From JAKSPM01 sp964450645 (lineage in GTDB: Bacteria; Bacillota; Clostridia; Oscillospirales; Oscillospiraceae), in the NCBI GenBank assembly GCA_964450645.1, contig CAYVEB010000036.1, positions 1 to 12,600 of the forward strand: a DNA stretch of 12,600 bases, in the 5' to 3' direction. The translations under genes and the position numbers were made by a program. Each line of letters starts with the position of its first letter. Position 1 is the stretch's first letter. Below the pieces are notes generated by a model. It saw only the letters and a program-made list of their open reading frames with translations, was not told the origin of the DNA and ran no database searches. This document shows, in pieces, positions 1-6,033 of the stretch.

Positions 1-55
1 AACCCCCGACCTGCTGATTACAAATCAGCTGCTCTACCAACTGAGCTATACCAGC
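1..55 (-). tRNA. tRNA-Thr (anticodon UGU), 3' end cut by window
   Basis: Read on the minus strand, this begins with the acceptor 5' strand GCTGG, then a D-arm (GCTCAGTTGGTAGAGC), then an anticodon arm with stem CTGAT/ATCAG and loop TTTGTAA. The anticodon TGT reads ACA and other threonine codons. The variable region and the start of the T-arm (GGGGGTT) follow, and the window ends there, so about 20 bases including the 3' acceptor strand are missing. The mature 5' end is at base 55, about 13 bases after the start predicted from the consensus promoter at 75-103. Confidence 0.95.
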
Positions 56-74
56 ACCTCAAATAAGCATGATT

Positions 75-103
75 ATTATATCTGCTCGTGCCTGGCTTGT
101 CAA
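75..103 (-). promoter_or_regulatory. Perfect sigma-A promoter of the tRNA-Thr gene
   Basis: On the minus strand the -35 box is TTGACA (98-103) and the -10 box is TATAAT (75-80), separated by exactly 17 bases. Both boxes match the consensus at all six positions. The predicted start near base 68 leaves a short 5' leader before the tRNA, as expected for a stable-RNA gene. Confidence 0.9.
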
Positions 104-190
104 GTGTTTTTTCTCCAAATTCTGAAAAAACTTCCTTCTGGCCAACACGGGCGTCGGACAGCATGGAAAACATTTCATTTCGACAGATAC

Positions 191-219
191 TTGCAAAAAT
201 CGTTTTTGTATTGTAAAAT
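191..219 (+). promoter_or_regulatory. Probable sigma-A promoter of the SLH protein gene
   Basis: The -35 box TTGCAA (191-196) and -10 box TAAAAT (214-219) are 17 bases apart, each about one or two mismatches from consensus. The start would fall near base 226, leaving a leader of about 60 bases before the ATG at 288. No other convincing promoter was seen between the divergent tRNA promoter and this gene. Confidence 0.5.
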
Positions 220-287
220 GGCCATGCTGCGCGCGACAGACGTGCACAGCGGAATATTATGCAGAAAATATTCAAAGGAGACACATT

Positions 288-1406
288 ATGCAAAAACGGC
301 TTTTGGCATGGGTCTTGTGCTTCGCACTGTTGCTAACGCCGGTGGCGGCGCTGCGCGCGCAGGCAAGCAACGCATATTATATCAACGGCGTGTATGTTCA
401 TTACGATGATTTTTCCTCTTCCCGCAACGAGTGCTGGGTCTACGCCAACCAACTCTACAATAAAATATGGGGAAAGAAGTTCACTTCCGATTTTCAGGAC
501 GGCGACAATTTCTTGCGCAATCTGCGCGATGAGGAGCTGACCTTGACTAGGGAACACCTGATCGAATACGTCTCCCATGCGGAGCTGGGTTCGGTTTTGC
601 GGATTTGCAACAGCAATTATCTGCACAGCAACGACGGCTGGGGACACAGCCAGATCATTGTGCAGAAGGATGCGAACGGATTCACCGTGCTGGAGGGCGG
701 CCTGTCTACATATCCCTATTGCAGGGAAAAGTACTACACATGGCAGGAGTATTGCAGCACGAGCTGGTTGGGCGGGAAATACGCGTACGTGAAATATATA
801 AAGTGGCCCGGAGCGCGTGCCTACGCTCCGGGTTCGGACGGCAGCTTTTCCGATGTGGCCGAAGGAACGTGGTACTATGACGCGGTGTCTTTTGTGCTGG
901 ACAAGGGGCTGTTTTCCGGCGCGACGGACAGGGAATTTCGCCCGAATGATTTGATGACCCGCGGGATGTTGGTTACGGTGCTCTGGCGCTTGGCGGGCAA
1001 GCCGGACGCGGCGGACGCGGTGGCCTTTAAGGATGTGAAGACCGGGAAATACTATGCCAAGGCGGTTCGCTGGGCGAGCGCCAACGGGATTGTGGCGGGG
1101 GTTGATCCGACCCATTTTGTGCCGGACGGCAATGTCACCCGGGAACAGCTGGCGACGGTTTTGTACCGCTACGCCGGGCAGGCGGGTTACGCGTGTTCCG
1201 CCCGCGCGGATCTGTCCGGGTTCCCGGATGTGGGCGGCTGCTCGGCCTACGCCAGGAACGCGCTCTCCTGGGCAAACGCCGCGGGCCTACTCGCGGGGGA
1301 AAAGAATTCCGGGACTGTGCGGCTCAATCCGAAGGGGTATGCGACCCGCGCCCAGGTGGCGGCTGTATTGATGCGGTTTTTGGAACTTGAACCGCTGGAT
1401 TGCTGA
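288..1406 (+). CDS. Secreted CHAP/papain-like protein with three SLH domains
   Basis: A 372-residue protein, probably exported and held non-covalently on the cell wall. The start is fixed by AAAGGAG at 274-280, seven bases before the ATG. Residues 1-25 form a signal peptide (KR then a hydrophobic core, AQA near the end). Residues about 28-172 contain NECWVYANQLYNKIWG with Cys49, and GWGHSQIIV with His120 followed by Glu137. That order of Cys, His and an acidic residue is what CHAP or NlpC/P60-type papain-fold hydrolases show, so a peptidoglycan or peptide hydrolase activity is possible but inferred. Three S-layer homology repeats follow at about 187-238, 247-297 and 312-366, each starting F-x-DV and ending in a VLxR-type helix; SLH domains bind secondary wall polymers. 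The gene stands alone between its promoter and a terminator at 1415-1444. Confidence 0.88.
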   Translation: MQKRLLAWVLCFALLLTPVAALRAQASNAYYINGVYVHYDDFSSSRNECWVYANQLYNKIWGKKFTSDFQDGDNFLRNLRDEELTLTREHLIEYVSHAELGSVLRICNSNYLHSNDGWGHSQIIVQKDANGFTVLEGGLSTYPYCREKYYTWQEYCSTSWLGGKYAYVKYIKWPGARAYAPGSDGSFSDVAEGTWYYDAVSFVLDKGLFSGATDREFRPNDLMTRGMLVTVLWRLAGKPDAADAVAFKDVKTGKYYAKAVRWASANGIVAGVDPTHFVPDGNVTREQLATVLYRYAGQAGYACSARADLSGFPDVGGCSAYARNALSWANAAGLLAGEKNSGTVRLNPKGYATRAQVAAVLMRFLELEPLDC

Positions 1407-1414
1407 TATGTAGG

Positions 1415-1444
1415 GGGATGCAGCGCGTATGCTGCATCCCTTTT
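1415..1444 (+). terminator. Intrinsic terminator of the SLH protein gene
   Basis: A perfect 10-bp stem GGGATGCAGC (1415-1424) and GCTGCATCCC (1431-1440) with a six-base loop is followed by TTTT. It begins eight bases after the stop codon. It also lies just past the stop of the convergent aspartate kinase gene, but on the minus strand the stem is followed by CCTA rather than T residues, so it is mainly a plus-strand terminator. Confidence 0.85.
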
Positions 1445-1447
1445 CAA

Positions 1448-2188
1448 TTAGGCGTTGCCAACGGTAGTGCCGGAATGTTCCGAAAAGGTGGAGCGGACTT
1501 CAATGGGGATATGAAATTCCCTGGCCAACTGTATGCACCGGTCGTGGAGAACCTTCGCGCCGTTTCGCGCCATCTGCAGCATCCGGTCATAGGAGACGGT
1601 TTCCAATTTTTGCGCGATAGGATCAACGCGCGGGTCGGCAGAGTAGACGCCGTCCACGTCCGTGAAGATCTGGCAGCGGTCCGCGCCCAGATAGTGGCAC
1701 AGGGCGACCGCAGAGGTATCCGAGCCGCCGCGGCCGAGCGTGGTGATATCGCCTGCGGCATTGATTCCCTGGAACCCGGTCACCAGAACGACCTTTCCGG
1801 TCCGCAGCTCCCGCTCAATGCGCTCGCAGATCAGCTGGCGGGGCCAGGCGCTTTGATGCTGGCCGGATGTAAACAGGCCGGCCTGCCAGCCGGTCAGCGA
1901 GACCGCCGGGATGCCGCGCCGCAGCAGCTCCATTGCGCACAGTGCCGCCGACATCTGCTCGCCGCACGATAGCAGCTGATCCATCTCCCGCGCCCACAGC
2001 TCGCCGGAGCCGTCCGGCCAAATTTCCGCGGCCTGGTCGGTCAGGCGGTCGGTCGTGTCGCCCTGGGCGGAGAGGACAACGACCAGCTGATTGTCCTTTG
2101 CATAGCGTTCAATCCAATTGGCAACTGTCCGCAGCCGCTTGGCATCGGCCACCGAGGTGCCGCCGAACTTTTGAACGATTCGTGCCAT
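1448..2188 (-). CDS. Aspartate kinase, catalytic domain only (no ACT domains)
   Basis: Phosphorylates L-aspartate with ATP, the first step to lysine, threonine, methionine and diaminopimelate. The 246-residue product carries the family motifs: KFGGTS at 7-12, LSAQGDTTD at 39-47, GRGGSDTSA at 152-160 and TDVDGVYSADPR at 176-187. It ends just after RSTF (232-235) and HSGTTV, the point where family members of about 400 residues pass into two ACT domains. The stop is at 1448-1450 and the opposing gene's terminator begins within a few bases, so no ACT-coding sequence follows. It is therefore expected to lack the usual lysine or threonine feedback site, unless a separate ACT protein supplies it. 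The start is supported by GGAGG just upstream (CGGAGGGAAACT before ATG). No clear minus-strand promoter was found upstream. Family names include lysC, dapG and ask; I cannot choose among them. Confidence 0.93.
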   Translation of the reverse strand: MARIVQKFGGTSVADAKRLRTVANWIERYAKDNQLVVVLSAQGDTTDRLTDQAAEIWPDGSGELWAREMDQLLSCGEQMSAALCAMELLRRGIPAVSLTGWQAGLFTSGQHQSAWPRQLICERIERELRTGKVVLVTGFQGINAAGDITTLGRGGSDTSAVALCHYLGADRCQIFTDVDGVYSADPRVDPIAQKLETVSYDRMLQMARNGAKVLHDRCIQLAREFHIPIEVRSTFSEHSGTTVGNA

Positions 2189-2375
2189 AGTTTCCCTCCG
2201 TTCGGCGAGGGATACGCCGTCCCGCTGCGCAAGCGCCGTTTCGACGAAATCTGCACCGGGGACAATATCCTTCGTCTATCCCATTGTATGCGCCAGGAGG
2301 GTTGGAGGATAATGATTCCACCCCCGCCCGGTCGGGCTGTGACGGCATAAAAGTTGGAAAAATTTGAAAAAAACC
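2189..2375. other. Spacer between divergent aspartate kinase and rpsB genes
   Basis: This stretch holds the ribosome binding site of the aspartate kinase gene and, at 2326-2337, the palindrome GCCCGGTCGGGC. I see no open frame with a ribosome binding site, no riboswitch or T-box motif I recognise, and no good minus-strand promoter: TACAAT (2283-2288) has no acceptable -35 box. The palindrome could be an operator, but nothing else supports that. Confidence 0.4.
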
Positions 2376-2404
2376 TTGCAATTTTGGGCAAGATAGAGTA
2401 TACT
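2376..2404 (+). promoter_or_regulatory. Sigma-A promoter of rpsB-tsf
   Basis: The -35 box TTGCAA (2376-2381) and -10 box TATACT (2399-2404) are 17 bases apart. An A/T-rich stretch with A and T runs lies directly upstream (2355-2375), as in an UP element. The start is predicted near 2411. Confidence 0.85.
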
Positions 2405-2410
2405 AGCCTA

Positions 2411-2532
2411 GTATGGCACAAGATGCCATAAATTTGAAAAACCACACATCCGAGGATTTTCCGCCGTGTGCCGGTTCGGTGGGCGGGAAAGATGATTGGG
2501 GTGGAGGTAACAACAAAAAGGAGAATGTATCT
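2411..2532 (+). promoter_or_regulatory. Structured 5' leader of rpsB
   Basis: A leader of about 120 bases runs from the predicted start to the rpsB ATG. At its very 5' end is a perfect hairpin: TATGGCA (2412-2418), loop CAAGA, TGCCATA (2424-2430). A second stem pairs TTTCCGCC (2458-2465) with GGCGGGAAA (2482-2490) with one bulged G, enclosing a smaller CCG/CGG stem. Ribosomal protein S2 leaders are known autoregulatory sites in several bacteria; whether this one binds S2 is inference. The hairpin may instead only protect the 5' end. Confidence 0.5.
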
Positions 2533-3312
2533 ATGGCAGTCGTATCTATGAAACAGCTGCTGGAAGCTGGCGTCCACTTCGGCCACCAGACCCGCCGCTG
2601 GAATCCCAAAATGGCCCCCTATATCTATACGGAGCGCAACGGTATCTATATCATTGACCTGCAGAAGACCGTAAAAAAATTGGAAGAAGCGTATTCCTTT
2701 GTCCGCGAGCTGGCGGCCAACGGAGAAAATGTGCTGTTTGTCGGCACAAAGAAGCAGGCGCAGGACGCAATCAAGGAAGAAGCGGAAAAGGTCGGCCAGT
2801 ATTATGTAAACGCGCGCTGGCTTGGCGGTATGCTGACCAACTTCAAGACTATGCGCACGCGTATCGAGCGCCTTGCCCAGCTGCGCAAGATGGAGGAAGA
2901 CGGCACATTCGCAATGCTGCCCAAGAAGGAAGTCATCAAGCACCAGGGCGAAATTGCCAAGCTGGAAAAGTACCTGGGCGGCGTGAAGGAAATGAAGAAG
3001 CTTCCCGGCGCGCTGTTTATTGTTGACCCGCGCAAAGAGCGCAACGCCATCGCTGAAGCGCGCAAGCTGCACATCCCCATCGTCGCCATTGTGGACACCA
3101 ACTGTGACCCCGACGAAATCGACTATGTGATCCCCGGCAATGACGACGCCATCCGTGCCATTCGCCTAATCGCTGCGACCATGGCCAACGCCGTTGTGGA
3201 AGGCCGCCAGGGTGAGAACCTGGTGGAAGCTCCGGCGGTGGAAGCTCCGGCAGCGGAAGCTCCGGCGGCGGAAGTCCCGGTGGAAGAAGCGCCTGTTGCC
3301 GCGGAAGAATAA
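2533..3312 (+). CDS. rpsB: 30S ribosomal protein S2
   Basis: S2 sits on the solvent side of the small ribosomal subunit head and is needed for joining S1-type function and initiation. The 259-residue product opens with MKQLLEAGVHFGHQTRRWNP after a six-residue start and contains the family blocks YIIDLQKTVKKL, FVGTKKQAQ, RWLGGMLTNF and the P-R-K-E-R-N-A-I-A-E-A stretch. The ATG at 2533 is chosen because AAGGAG (2518-2523) lies nine bases before it; the frame stays open back to 2413 but without a ribosome binding site and with non-S2 sequence. The C-terminus, from about residue 231, is an acidic Ala/Pro/Glu tail encoded by 15-bp tandem repeats. tsf follows after 21 bases in the same transcript. 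Confidence 0.97.
   Translation: MAVVSMKQLLEAGVHFGHQTRRWNPKMAPYIYTERNGIYIIDLQKTVKKLEEAYSFVRELAANGENVLFVGTKKQAQDAIKEEAEKVGQYYVNARWLGGMLTNFKTMRTRIERLAQLRKMEEDGTFAMLPKKEVIKHQGEIAKLEKYLGGVKEMKKLPGALFIVDPRKERNAIAEARKLHIPIVAIVDTNCDPDEIDYVIPGNDDAIRAIRLIAATMANAVVEGRQGENLVEAPAVEAPAAEAPAAEVPVEEAPVAAEE
3223..3297 (+). repeat. 15-bp tandem repeats encoding the S2 C-terminal tail
   Basis: Units begin at 3223, 3238, 3253 and 3268, with a diverged fifth at 3283. The shared core is GGAAGCTCCGGC; the first three differ by only one to three bases. They encode VEAPA, VEAPA, AEAPA, AEVPV and EEAPV. Such acidic tails vary in length between strains by repeat slippage, and this one is in frame throughout. Confidence 0.85.
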
Positions 3313-3333
3313 GAGCTTAAGGAGGAAGTTACG

Positions 3334-4251
3334 ATGGCATTTACTGCTGCTGATGTAAAGAAACTGCGTGAAATGACCAACGTCGGCATGATGGACTGCA
3401 AGAAGGCACTGTCCGAGACCGACGGGGATATGGATAAGGCTGTGGAATGGTTGCGCGAAAAGGGGCTTGCCAAGGCGGCCAAGAAGGCCGGCAGAATCGC
3501 GGCGGAGGGCATGGCCTACGCGGTGGTGGAAAACGGCGTTGGCGCTGTAGTGGAAGTCAACTCGGAAACCGACTTTGCCGCGAAGTCCCCGGTGTTTGTG
3601 GACTTTGTGAAAGACATTGCCAAGGTCATTCTGGAAAACGATCCGGCCGACCTGGATGCGCTGAAGGCGTGCAAGTATCCCGGTTCCGATCTGACCATTG
3701 CGGAAATTCTGCCTGAAAAGGTGATGGTCATCGGCGAGAATTTGCAGCTGCGCCGTTTTGCCCGTTTCGGTAAGAACACGAGCGTGGCGTATGTCCACGC
3801 GGGCGGCAAGATCGGCGTGCTGGTCAACCTGGAAGTCTCCGGCAACGCGGACGTCACCGCCATCGGCAAAGACGTCGCGATGCAGATTGCCGCGCTGAAC
3901 CCCAGATTCTGGGATAAGAGCCTGGTCACGGAGGATGTGCTGGAGGAGGAGAAGAAGATTCTCGTCGCGCAGATGGACAACGATCCCAAGATGGCCAGCA
4001 AGCCAGCGCAGGTCAAGGAAAAGATCGCGGCCGGCAAGCTGAACAAGTTCTATGAGGAAAACTGCTTGCTGCAGCAGGCGTTCGTCAAGGACGGCAGCAT
4101 GAGTGTGGAGCAGTATATCAACAGCGCCGCGAAGGCGCTGGGCGTCACGGTCAAGTTTGTAGACGCTGTACGCTTTGAGCGTGGCGAAGGTATCGAGAAA
4201 AAGCAGGAAAACTTTGCGGAGGAAGTCGCCGCGCAGATCAAGCATGTCTGA
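3334..4251 (+). CDS. tsf: Translation elongation factor Ts
   Basis: EF-Ts releases GDP from EF-Tu so that EF-Tu can bind GTP and aminoacyl-tRNA again. The 305-residue product matches the family length. Residues 12-27 (REMTNVGMMDCKKALS) are the first EF-Ts signature in the UBA-like N-terminal domain, and EVNSETDFAAKSPVF at about 73-87 is the second, in the core that contacts EF-Tu. AAGGAGG at 3319-3325 sits eight bases before the ATG. It is co-transcribed with rpsB. In many Bacillota pyrH and frr follow; here a strong hairpin follows instead, and the next gene is on the other strand. Confidence 0.97.
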   Translation: MAFTAADVKKLREMTNVGMMDCKKALSETDGDMDKAVEWLREKGLAKAAKKAGRIAAEGMAYAVVENGVGAVVEVNSETDFAAKSPVFVDFVKDIAKVILENDPADLDALKACKYPGSDLTIAEILPEKVMVIGENLQLRRFARFGKNTSVAYVHAGGKIGVLVNLEVSGNADVTAIGKDVAMQIAALNPRFWDKSLVTEDVLEEEKKILVAQMDNDPKMASKPAQVKEKIAAGKLNKFYEENCLLQQAFVKDGSMSVEQYINSAAKALGVTVKFVDAVRFERGEGIEKKQENFAEEVAAQIKHV

Positions 4252-4267
4252 TTGATTATAATTCAAC

Positions 4268-4296
4268 AAGGGCCCGCAGCGCCGCTGCGGGCCCTT
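4268..4296 (+). terminator. Probable terminator hairpin of rpsB-tsf
   Basis: A perfect 13-bp stem AAGGGCCCGCAGC (4268-4280) and GCTGCGGGCCCTT (4284-4296) with a three-base loop begins 16 bases after the tsf stop. The T tract is poor (CTTGGCCTGTTTG), so termination may depend on stem strength or a factor. It is the first of five inverted repeats in this intergenic stretch. Confidence 0.65.
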
Positions 4297-4340
4297 GGCC
4301 TGTTTGAAGGCGGGTGTATACGTTACGAAAAATACTTTTC

Positions 4341-4390
4341 AGGTCGCTGCAGCGCACGCGTCACAAGTGTCGCGTGCGGTGCAGCGACCT
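4341..4390. repeat. Long inverted repeat, 20-base arms
   Basis: The arms 4341-4360 and 4371-4390 pair at 19 of 20 positions (AGGTCGCTGCA...TGCAGCGACCT outermost, one G-G mismatch at position 12), enclosing ten bases that can themselves pair CAC with GTG. Neither side has a T run. It lies between the 3' ends of tsf and the ABC operon and may be a bidirectional terminator, a processing site or part of a small mobile repeat. Confidence 0.8.
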
Positions 4391-4398
4391 AAAGTTTT

Positions 4399-4441
4399 CC
4401 CGAATTGAATCCCAGCGAAGCGGGTTCAATTTGGAGCTTGC
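4399..4441. repeat. 43-bp hairpin element, copy A
   Basis: An interrupted hairpin pairs AATTGAATCCC (4403-4413) with GGGTTCAATT (4422-4431) with one bulged T. The 43 bases align without gaps to 8113-8155 with 8 differences, in the same orientation. This copy is past the 3' end of the ABC operon; the other is just before its first ABC gene. It is followed directly by another perfect inverted repeat. Confidence 0.7.
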
Positions 4442-4466
4442 CGAAAAACCATGTTTTTCGGCAAGC
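4436..4466. repeat. Perfect 13-bp inverted repeat with A5/T5 inner stem
   Basis: GCTTGCCGAAAAA (4436-4448) and TTTTTCGGCAAGC (4454-4466) pair perfectly around five bases. It overlaps the end of hairpin copy A by six bases. The A/T-rich half is inside the stem rather than after it, so it is not a standard terminator on either strand. Confidence 0.8.
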
Positions 4467-4470
4467 CGGG

Positions 4471-4500
4471 AGCGCGGGCAATCAACCGGTTACTCGCGCT
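4471..4500 (-). terminator. Possible terminator region of the ABC operon
   Basis: AGCGCG (4471-4476) can pair with CGCGCT (4495-4500), with AACCGGTT self-complementary in the loop. It is 11 bases beyond the stop of the small permease gene, so it is placed to end the minus-strand operon, but no T run follows on that strand. On the plus strand TTTT follows, so it would work better against transcription coming from tsf. Confidence 0.35.
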
Positions 4501-4511
4501 TTTGTTGGTTA

Positions 4512-5186
4512 TCAACCTGTAAAATCCAGAAAATGCTTCGTCCGTCTGGCCCCAATTCCCCAAAACCAGGCGGCGCATAATGCAGTAACGCCAATCCGTA
4601 ACGGGTCCCAGGGACGGGGCGTCAGATCCGATACGGCGGAGTAGATATTGAGGACGCGAAAGAGGGAGTTTTCCATATTCACATCCAGCAGCGGCAACTG
4701 CATCGCGCCCACGGCCAAAATCTGTGCGCCCAGCCCCGCCAGACTGAAATGAGATAAATATCCGGCTGCAAAAGCCAGATTTTGCAGGAAAAAGCCCTGG
4801 ACGACGGTTTGCAGAAGCTCCTGCCAGGGAAAGAACGCGTATTGCCAGGTATACAGTGCGAACAACGGCAGCGTGAACACCGCCAGCAAAATTGCCTGCG
4901 TCACCAGCAGCGTCCACGGCCCATAGCGCGTGACGGCGGGAAACGTATGGATCGGCTCCGCACAGCCCTCCTCCAGCTGAAAGCGCAGCAGCATGGCCAC
5001 CGGAATGGCGCAGGCGACCGGTAAAATCAATTGCGTCTGCTGCATGGTGATTCCAAACGACGCATCCACCGCAAAGCCCACCGTTCGGTAATGATTGATC
5101 AGCGGCAGCACGCCGAAGGCGAGCAGCGCCATCAGCAGCAGTGTTTTCCAGATGGACTTCAAGTCTAACAGCACTCTACGTATCAT
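4512..5186 (-). CDS. Small ABC transporter permease subunit (unrecognised family)
   Basis: A 224-residue integral membrane protein with about six hydrophobic segments (residues 13-30, 52-69, 91-112, 126-144, 149-167, 197-211) and a basic N-terminus. I do not recognise a named family; the permease call rests on topology and on its position after the ATPase gene. The ATG at 5186 is chosen because AAGGGG lies about seven bases before it; a TTG at 5192 in the same frame would be too close to that site. The start overlaps the last 11 bases of the ATPase gene in another frame, so the two are probably translationally coupled. It would pair with the large permease as the second membrane subunit. No charged catalytic motif is evident. 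Confidence 0.75.
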   Translation of the reverse strand: MIRRVLLDLKSIWKTLLLMALLAFGVLPLINHYRTVGFAVDASFGITMQQTQLILPVACAIPVAMLLRFQLEEGCAEPIHTFPAVTRYGPWTLLVTQAILLAVFTLPLFALYTWQYAFFPWQELLQTVVQGFFLQNLAFAAGYLSHFSLAGLGAQILAVGAMQLPLLDVNMENSLFRVLNIYSAVSDLTPRPWDPLRIGVTALCAAWFWGIGARRTKHFLDFTG

Positions 5187-6030
5187 GACCAATCCCCTTT
5201 AAGCAGCATAAGTATCCGTCCTCCACGGTGGGCGCCATTGATTTCCCCACCGGTATTTCAGATAGAACAAGCAGCATATCTCCTTCCGGCATTTGGCGCA
5301 TGGCGCGGATGTAGGCGCCCTGCGGCAATGCGTGTTCCTGATTCTTGGGCACCTGCCAGACAAGTCCCTCGGCCCGGTCGGCCATATCCTGGCTGGTGAG
5401 ATTGGCAATCACGCTGCCTTGATCCATAACAACAACGTGGGTACACAGCGCCTCTACATCGTCTACAATATGCGTAGAGATGAGAATGGTCTTTTTCCCC
5501 GCGGTATTGTGGAGAAGGAGCTTAAAGCGCAGCCGCTCCTCCGGGTCCAGACCCGTGGTCGGCTCATCGAACAGCAGCAGCTCCGGATCGCCCAGCAGAC
5601 TTTGCGCAATTCCCAACCGCCGGATCATACCGCCGGAGAGGCTGCCGCAGCGGCTCTTCGCGCGGTCGGAGAGGTTTACCAGCGCAAGGCAACGCTGGAT
5701 TTCGGATTCTATGTTTTGCTTCGGTATTTTTTTCAACAGGGCAAAATACTCCAGCATGTCATGGCAGGACAAATTGGGAAATACGCCGAATTTTTGCGGC
5801 AGATAGCCCGTGTGCGCCGCGACGGTTTCTTTGTTGGTGGCGTCCTCGCCGTCCCAGAACAGCTTGCCGCTGCGGCAGCGGTATAGGCCCAGAATTGTGC
5901 GCAGCAGCGTGGTTTTGCCGGCTCCGTTAGGTCCCAGCAGAGCGATTGTGCCGCTGGGAAAGCGCACGGACAGATCCCGCAGAACCTGCTTGCGGCCAAA
6001 GGATTTGCAGACGTTTTGTAATTCCAGCAT
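5176..6030 (-). CDS. ABC transporter ATP-binding protein (exporter type)
   Basis: This 284-residue protein powers the membrane subunits encoded on either side. Walker A is GPNGAGKTT at 33-41, the Q-loop glutamine is in YLPQ at 76-79, the signature is LSGGM at 131-135, Walker B is LLLFDEP at 151-157 with D-loop GLD, and the switch histidine is in STH at 185-187. All residues needed for ATP hydrolysis are present. The order and spacing fit the ABC-2 exporter ATPases (the CcmA/NatA-like group). Residues from about 225 onward are a C-terminal extension of about 60 residues ending in two adjacent cysteines and GIGHDT. GGAGG lies eight bases before the ATG; the gene begins three bases after the large permease stop. 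Confidence 0.95.
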   Translation of the reverse strand: MLELQNVCKSFGRKQVLRDLSVRFPSGTIALLGPNGAGKTTLLRTILGLYRCRSGKLFWDGEDATNKETVAAHTGYLPQKFGVFPNLSCHDMLEYFALLKKIPKQNIESEIQRCLALVNLSDRAKSRCGSLSGGMIRRLGIAQSLLGDPELLLFDEPTTGLDPEERLRFKLLLHNTAGKKTILISTHIVDDVEALCTHVVVMDQGSVIANLTSQDMADRAEGLVWQVPKNQEHALPQGAYIRAMRQMPEGDMLLVLSEIPVGKSMAPTVEDGYLCCLKGIGHDT

Positions 6031-6033
6031 CGT

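Noticed and set aside
1..287. Integration or attachment site at the tRNA-Thr gene
   Set aside because: No integrase gene and no repeat of the tRNA 3' end was seen; the 3' end is outside the window.
333..1115. 260-residue minus-strand open frame
   Set aside because: Antisense to the SLH protein, which has a signal peptide, domains and a ribosome binding site; the reverse frame is Arg/His-rich without motifs.
2413..2532. N-terminal extension of rpsB by 40 codons
   Set aside because: No ribosome binding site at 2413, sequence unlike S2, and it covers the leader hairpin; the ATG at 2533 has AAGGAG at correct spacing.
2041..3072. 343-residue minus-strand open frame spanning rpsB and aspartate kinase
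   Set aside because: Crosses two certain genes and a promoter; it is a composite of reverse frames.
3223..3297. CRISPR-like repeat array
   Set aside because: The repeats are 15-bp direct tandem units without spacers and lie in frame in rpsB.
3166..4269. 367-residue minus-strand open frame opposite tsf
   Set aside because: A frame mirrored from the EF-Ts gene; Leu/His/Arg-rich composition and no ribosome binding site.
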